Source of the DNA: Methanolapillus africanus
GTDB taxonomy: Archaea; Halobacteriota; Methanosarcinia; Methanosarcinales; Methanosarcinaceae
DNA: 64,000 bases
Reading direction: 5' to 3'
NCBI RefSeq assembly: GCF_032714475.1
Contig: NZ_JAWDKD010000003.1
Span: forward strand, 1-64,000
Shown: positions 60,066 to 64,000 of the stretch, one piece after another
Position numbering within the stretch: position 1 is the first letter of the stretch
How the letters are laid out: each line of letters begins with the position of its first letter
Translations under genes and position numbers: made by a program
The notes under the pieces: generated by a model
Databases searched by the model: none
The model's input: only the letters and a program-made list of their open reading frames with translations
Told to the model about the DNA's origin: nothing

Positions 60066-60282
60066 TCGATTATCCTTTTTTGGCGGGCGGCGCACATCTG
60101 CAAAAAAACACCCACATTTTAATTGAAAATAAAAAAAGAAGAGATACGTTTTCAAAAAATATGAAAAAATAGATTCGAATTCGGAGCGAAGCGACGAATT
60201 CCCACGCGAAGCGCTGACGGGGCGGTCTTTCCACCGCCCCTGGAAATTTGCGACCGAAGGGAGCAAATTTCGAGCAAATCTG
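60066..60282. repeat. Element G: remnant of the composite element between cls and serS
   Basis: It holds TTTTTTGGCGGGCGGCGCAC (left half of the GC-rich motif, 100 bp behind cls and co-oriented), then GAATTCGGAGCGAAGCGACGAATTC (60180-60202 region, a hairpin with the GCGAAGCGAC loop), a hairpin GGGGCGGT-CTTTCC-ACCGCCCC (60219-60240), and GAAATTTGC-loop-GCAAATTTC (60242-60272). There is no tandem array. Confidence 0.7.
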
Positions 60283-61788
60283 TTACATGAACTTCACAAG
60301 CTTCGGCATCTCACCAAAGCGTTTTCTGAACTCTTCCGGCCATTTTTCGGGATCGAGTCCGTGCTGCGCCAAAAACGCTGCAGTCCAGCGTTCCAATCCG
60401 ACGCCGGAGCAGCCGCTCCAAAGCTGTTCGCCGGTTTGGCATTTCACGTTAAAGCCGGTCGGATATTTGTCGCCGTTGATGCTCACGTTTTGGAATTCCA
60501 GCCATTCGCCGTCTTTGCCGCGGTACGGCAGCGGCGCTTCATAGTCGGTTGTTCCGGTGACTTCGTCGGCGGCCACGCCGGCGAGTCCTTCCTGCGCCAT
60601 AAACCAGGGCGTCACCCAGGCTTTGCGCCATTTCAAATCGAGAATGTCGTTGAAAATGTGCATGTAGCGCTCGTGCAGCTTTTGTGTGGTTTCGACCACT
60701 TGTTCTTTGGTGCCGAGCCAAACCAGTTCAATCCGGTGGAATTCGTCCACACGTTCAATGCCGTGGATGCCGCCGCTTTCGTAGCGGTGCGACGTTCCGG
60801 AACGGTCGAAGACGCGAACAGGAAGGCTGTCCTTTGCAATCGTTTCGCCCTGGAAGAATCCCCAGCAGGGCGGACACTGCGCGTAACACATGCCGCCGAT
60901 CGGGTCGCCAATTTTGGTTTTAATCAATTCGGTCGGCACTTCGCGGGTGACTTTGTAATAGTCCATCACGTCTTCCCAGTAGGCCGGGTCGCGGGTTTTC
61001 GGCGGGCAGACGTAGTAAATTTCAGGGTAAATGCCTTTGGCGTGTCCGGAATGTTTCCAAATGTCCCACATCACCAGTTTCGGGAAAATCATTTCGTTGT
61101 AGCCGAGCGGCGTCAAAATTTCGTCGACGACAATTTTCTCAAACGTGCGGAACAATTTCGTGGAGGCCGGGCCGTGAATCCATTGGCCGCGTCCGGCGCC
61201 GCGCTTGAGCCAGCCGTGTTTGAGCATATCTTCGGTCGGGTCGTCCACATAATGGAACGGTCGGTCTTCGCTTTCCCAAAGCAAATGCCAATGTTCGGCT
61301 TTGGCGCCGTATTCGTCTTGCTCGATTTTGTCTTCCAAAAGGGTGAGAATGCGGTCCGGGACTTGGTTTTTCATTTCGGATTCGCCGACGTCCAGCGTCA
61401 GGCAAAGGGTTTGCGCTTTTTCGTCAAACAAAACGGATTTGACGTGCGGAATATTTTTATTTTTCAAATCATGGGGAGACGGCACCGTAATCGTGAACGT
61501 GTCCACCTCAATGCCGCGAACGCCGACTTTGGCTTTTCCGAGTGCGTCAGCAACTTGTTTGCGGACACGTAAGACTGCGTCATGGACGCGGACATTTTTC
61601 CCGGATGTGAGCTCCAAATTGATTTTGTTGTCGCCCAAGGACCAGGACTTGATTTTAGCGCCCTCGCCGGCCGGGGCTCCTTTCGCCAAAATGCCGGTTT
61701 CGGCGTCCGCCATAATTTGAGCGATCGCTTCTTTCGCAACCGTCGGATCTGCACTTGTTTTTAAAGAACATTTGAGGTAAAATTCCAT
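60283..61788 (-). CDS. serS: Seryl-tRNA synthetase, methanogen (type 2)
   Basis: A 501-residue enzyme that charges tRNA-Ser. It is the rare methanogen type: N-terminal domain unlike bacterial SerRS (FYLKCSLKTSADPTVAKEAI), then a class II catalytic core with the zinc-binding cysteines of this type in GGMCYAQCPPCWGFFQGE and the late WSGCSGVGLERW. I chose the ATG at 61788 behind AGGTG, not the upstream codon at 61815. This type occurs only in methanogens, which supports the host assignment. The stop lies beside the element G hairpins. Confidence 0.95.
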   Translation of the reverse strand: MEFYLKCSLKTSADPTVAKEAIAQIMADAETGILAKGAPAGEGAKIKSWSLGDNKINLELTSGKNVRVHDAVLRVRKQVADALGKAKVGVRGIEVDTFTITVPSPHDLKNKNIPHVKSVLFDEKAQTLCLTLDVGESEMKNQVPDRILTLLEDKIEQDEYGAKAEHWHLLWESEDRPFHYVDDPTEDMLKHGWLKRGAGRGQWIHGPASTKLFRTFEKIVVDEILTPLGYNEMIFPKLVMWDIWKHSGHAKGIYPEIYYVCPPKTRDPAYWEDVMDYYKVTREVPTELIKTKIGDPIGGMCYAQCPPCWGFFQGETIAKDSLPVRVFDRSGTSHRYESGGIHGIERVDEFHRIELVWLGTKEQVVETTQKLHERYMHIFNDILDLKWRKAWVTPWFMAQEGLAGVAADEVTGTTDYEAPLPYRGKDGEWLEFQNVSINGDKYPTGFNVKCQTGEQLWSGCSGVGLERWTAAFLAQHGLDPEKWPEEFRKRFGEMPKLVKFM

Positions 61789-61942
61789 CAAAACACCTGT
61801 TTTATTGAATCTCAATTCATATACGAAATAAATGAGTCAAAAAGAGCATTCTCTTTAATTAACGTTTGGATGAAAGCCCGTCGACATAAAAAAGTTGAAG
61901 AAAATTGAAACAACCGGTTGAAACTTTTATAAAATCAGCCGT

Positions 61943-62983
61943 TTATGAAATCGTTTCTGCATCTTGATTGAGTTCCAAAATACGCCTTTTGGATTTAATT
62001 TCATTCTTAAATTCTTCTTCTGTCGGCAAATACAATTTATATTTCGAGGCATAAATTTGAGAATTGTCTTCCGGTAACGTATATTTGACGACCGCATCCG
62101 TTTTATCTGCACACAGAACAATGCCGATCGGCAAATTGTCGCCTTCGTTCATCATTTCCCGTGTAAAATAATGAACATACATTTGCATTTGACCCAAATC
62201 TTGGTGCGTCAGCTTTCCCATTTTTAAATCAATCAGCACAAAACATTTCAAAATATAGTTGTAAAAAACCAAATCAATGTAGAAATGCTCGCCGTCGAAA
62301 GATAAGCGTTTTTGCCGGGAAACAAAAGAATATCCTTTTCCGAGCTCCAACAAAAACGTCTGCAAGTGATCGATAAGGGCTTTTTCCAAATCCTTCTCAT
62401 ACAAAGAACCGCTTTGATCAAGACCTAAAAATTCCAAAACAAAAGGATCTTTGATGATGTCTTCCGGAGCAATCGATGAATTCGTTTTGGATTTTGTCTT
62501 TTTGTTTTTTGATTTTGCCGAACTTTTTCTTTTTTGACTGGACAAGAGGCGTTCATAATAAAACGAGTTGATTTGCCGCTCAAGTTCTCTCGTACTCCAA
62601 TTGTTTTCAGCGCATTCGCTGATGTAGAATTGACGGGCAGATTCGTTTTCAACTTTGAGAAGAAACCGGTAATGCGTCCAGCTTAAAGCCGGATTTAATG
62701 AATCAAGGGCCGGAAACAGAAGGTAAAATTGACGCATTCGCCTTAAATTGGATTGTTCAAATCCTTTCCCATAGTCATTCGTTAACTTTAAAGATAGATT
62801 TTTGATTAAAAAATCAATTGCTATTGGATCTTCTCTTTCATTCTGAGTTTCAACAATAATCTTACCAACATTCCAATATGCTCCGACCATAGAAAAATTA
62901 ATCGTATAGTTGATATTTTTTCTTGCTGAATCTAACACATATTTTATGTTCTCATAAACAATATCATCCGCATCGTTTTCCAT
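61943..62983 (-). CDS. YhcG/DUF1016-type PD-(D/E)XK nuclease
   Basis: A 346-residue protein. The N-terminal helical domain (ARKNINYTINFSMVGAYWNVGKII, YGKGFEQSNLRRMRQFYLLFP, LSWTHYRFLLKVEN) and C-terminal nuclease domain (HFYIDLVFYNYILKCFVLIDLKMGKL with D and D-x-K) match the DUF1016/YhcG family of mobile nucleases. A K/S/N-rich linker lies at about 155-175. GAGGAGA precedes the ATG at 62983. The DNA is AT-richer than its neighbours, pointing to recent gain. Such nucleases are found near defence and restriction genes; no partner is seen here. Confidence 0.87.
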   Translation of the reverse strand: MENDADDIVYENIKYVLDSARKNINYTINFSMVGAYWNVGKIIVETQNEREDPIAIDFLIKNLSLKLTNDYGKGFEQSNLRRMRQFYLLFPALDSLNPALSWTHYRFLLKVENESARQFYISECAENNWSTRELERQINSFYYERLLSSQKRKSSAKSKNKKTKSKTNSSIAPEDIIKDPFVLEFLGLDQSGSLYEKDLEKALIDHLQTFLLELGKGYSFVSRQKRLSFDGEHFYIDLVFYNYILKCFVLIDLKMGKLTHQDLGQMQMYVHYFTREMMNEGDNLPIGIVLCADKTDAVVKYTLPEDNSQIYASKYKLYLPTEEEFKNEIKSKRRILELNQDAETIS

Positions 62984-63303
62984 AAATATTCTCCTCTGCA
63001 ATTATTGGTAATACCAAAATGAAGAGGGGTTATAAATAACATTTTAATTTTTTTAATAATATCTGCTGGAAATAGATGAAATTCAAATAAACAAGTAAAA
63101 TTGAAAAAATAGAAAAATTAAAAAACATTGAAAATGTGATTGTTTTTTAAAATTAAATAATCTAAAAATAAATTATTTTTTTTAAAAACAGGCTCAATCT
63201 TGATTTAACTGAACACAAATTTAATTGATATATGTGTGGCGCACTGCGCCACGGTCCTTCCGATATTGATTCAAAAAATAAACCCGAATCATCCGGCTGC
63301 AAT
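62984..63303. other. 320-bp AT-rich intergenic region with a small palindrome
   Basis: No gene. GTGGCGCA-C-TGCGCCAC (63236-63252) is a perfect palindrome close to the pcc1 end, a smaller relative of the hairpins listed elsewhere. Confidence 0.6.
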
Positions 63304-63558
63304 TCACTTTTGAGACGATTTTTTCACGCGAACCGCACCGTCGGCATTCATGAGCAAATCGTCTGCCGTCGCCAAAATGGATCCGACTTTTCCGGATTCC
63401 AAATGAATCTCGGAACAGCCGTCTCCGGTTTTTGTCGTCATTCCTAAAAAGTTATCCGGCGCCAACGACAAAACCAATTTTTGAGACAAATGTTCGCTTT
63501 TTTCAGCGTCGGTTTCTTCAATAAAACGAATCGTTCCCGATATTTTTAATTTGGACAA
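63304..63558 (-). CDS. KEOPS complex subunit Pcc1
   Basis: An 84-residue protein of the Pcc1 family: KISGTIRFIEETDAEKSEHL, SLAPDNF and ILATADDLLMNADGAVRV. In the KEOPS complex it is the dimerisation subunit for Kae1, which makes t6A on tRNAs reading ANN codons. The start is TTG (63558): AAGGTGAT is four bases upstream and the ATG in the ribosome-binding site is in another frame. It lies 23 bp behind a DHH-type gene on the same strand, a common archaeal pairing. Confidence 0.87.
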   Translation of the reverse strand: MSKLKISGTIRFIEETDAEKSEHLSQKLVLSLAPDNFLGMTTKTGDGCSEIHLESGKVGSILATADDLLMNADGAVRVKKSSQK

Positions 63559-63581
63559 ATCATCACCTTACATTTGTTTTT

Positions 63582-64000
63582 TCAATTTTTCAGCTGGAGG
63601 CCGACCAGTTCATCCAGTTTTTCCAAAAAGACGTCGGCTGTTCCGAGCGGAATGGCGCCGCCGGATGCAATATTATGTCCGCCGCCGTTTCCGCCGACCC
63701 ATTCCGCCGCCGTTTTGACGGCGGTTGAGAAATCCAGTCCCCGGCGAATCAAATCCCGGGTTCCGCGGGCGGAAACCTTGATTATATCTTCGTTTTCATT
63801 CAAGCAAACAAACGGTTTGCTCGGGTCGACATAACGAATGTAAGTGGTTGAAATTTCGCCGGCCGATTGCAATTCCATGCCGTGGACGTAAGAAATATGG
63901 TTCAGCGTTTTGACGTTCGGAAACGCTTCATTCAGGCTCTTGATGAGATATTTCTGATTACGCTCATGAATTTCCCATGCCATCGGAAGGGCGGATTTAT
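63582..64000 (-). CDS. DHH-family (RecJ-like) phosphoesterase, C-terminal part (runs off the window end)
   Basis: The frame is open through 64000, so the start is outside. The visible part has the DHHA1 end domain: VKVSARGTRDLIRRGLDFSTAV-like text and WVGGNGGGHNIASGGAIP, the glycine-rich signature of archaeal RecJ-like nucleases. These act with GINS and CMG helicase in archaeal replication or as RNA exonucleases. An ATG at 63983 is internal and not the true start. Paired with pcc1 behind it. Confidence 0.87.
   Translation of the reverse strand, partial: KSALPMAWEIHERNQKYLIKSLNEAFPNVKTLNHISYVHGMELQSAGEISTTYIRYVDPSKPFVCLNENEDIIKVSARGTRDLIRRGLDFSTAVKTAAEWVGGNGGGHNIASGGAIPLGTADVFLEKLDELVGLQLKN

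Overview
The window reads as a methanogenic archaeon of the Methanosarcinales, probably a small-genome, gut-type member of the Methanosarcinaceae (Methanimicrococcus-like; this is an inference). Supporting genes are the methyl-coenzyme M reductase component A2 gene atwA with methanogenesis markers 3, 6, 5, 15, 17 and 7, a methanogen-type (type 2) seryl-tRNA synthetase, TBP, aIF5A, ribosomal protein S3Ae, the archaeal siroheme-to-heme (Ahb) pathway, PurP, AqpM, a presenilin-like protease and an AglJ-like glycosyltransferase. Genes are moderately GC-rich, and intergenic DNA is very AT-rich and full of repeats.

Layout. 1-2.8 kb: an IS1595-like transposase fragment, an HdrD-like Fe-S protein and aroC. 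2.9-6.8 kb: an SdpI-like protein and the heme cluster ahbD, ahbA, ahbB and precorrin-2 dehydrogenase. 6.9-16.3 kb: tbp, a dolichol-type glycosyltransferase, a Panacea toxin-antitoxin-like pair, thiC, a MutS-like ATPase and an acyl-CoA synthetase. 16.6-23.4 kb: a surface adhesin-like protein, a P-type ATPase, Mrp, an ArgA-like acetyltransferase and tRNA-Arg(CCT). 23.6-28.5 kb: a biotin ECF transporter (bioY-ecfA-ecfT) and sufCB. 29-35.3 kb: a presenilin homologue, a HEPN gene pair, an exported/membrane protein cluster and aIF5A. 36.1-44.5 kb: the operon atwA-mmp3-mmp6-[UPF0489]-mmp5-mmp15-mmp17-mmp7. 44.8-56.1 kb: a HAD protein, S3Ae, rubredoxins, msrA, a RecB-like nuclease, a membrane-anchored regulator, truA, trmG10 and aqpM. 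56.5-64 kb: purP, cls, serS, a YhcG-type nuclease, pcc1 and a DHH/RecJ-like gene that runs off the end.

Two things stand out. First, three accessory genes (the Panacea partner, a HEPN protein and a UPF0489 protein) each carry one in-frame TAG inside an otherwise intact, well-initiated coding frame, while no complete gene I annotate ends in TAG. That is the pattern expected if UAG is decoded as pyrrolysine. Second, the intergenic spaces hold a composite repeat element: a GC-rich motif with core GCGCGCGTTATGG, nearly always 30-90 bp behind the stop codon of a gene on the same strand; then a long hairpin; then tandem 33- or 45/46-bp repeats; then, in complete copies, a terminal module with GCGAAGCGAC-loop hairpins. 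Complete copies lie near 28.5-29.1 kb and 35.4-36.1 kb; partial copies are spread over the window.
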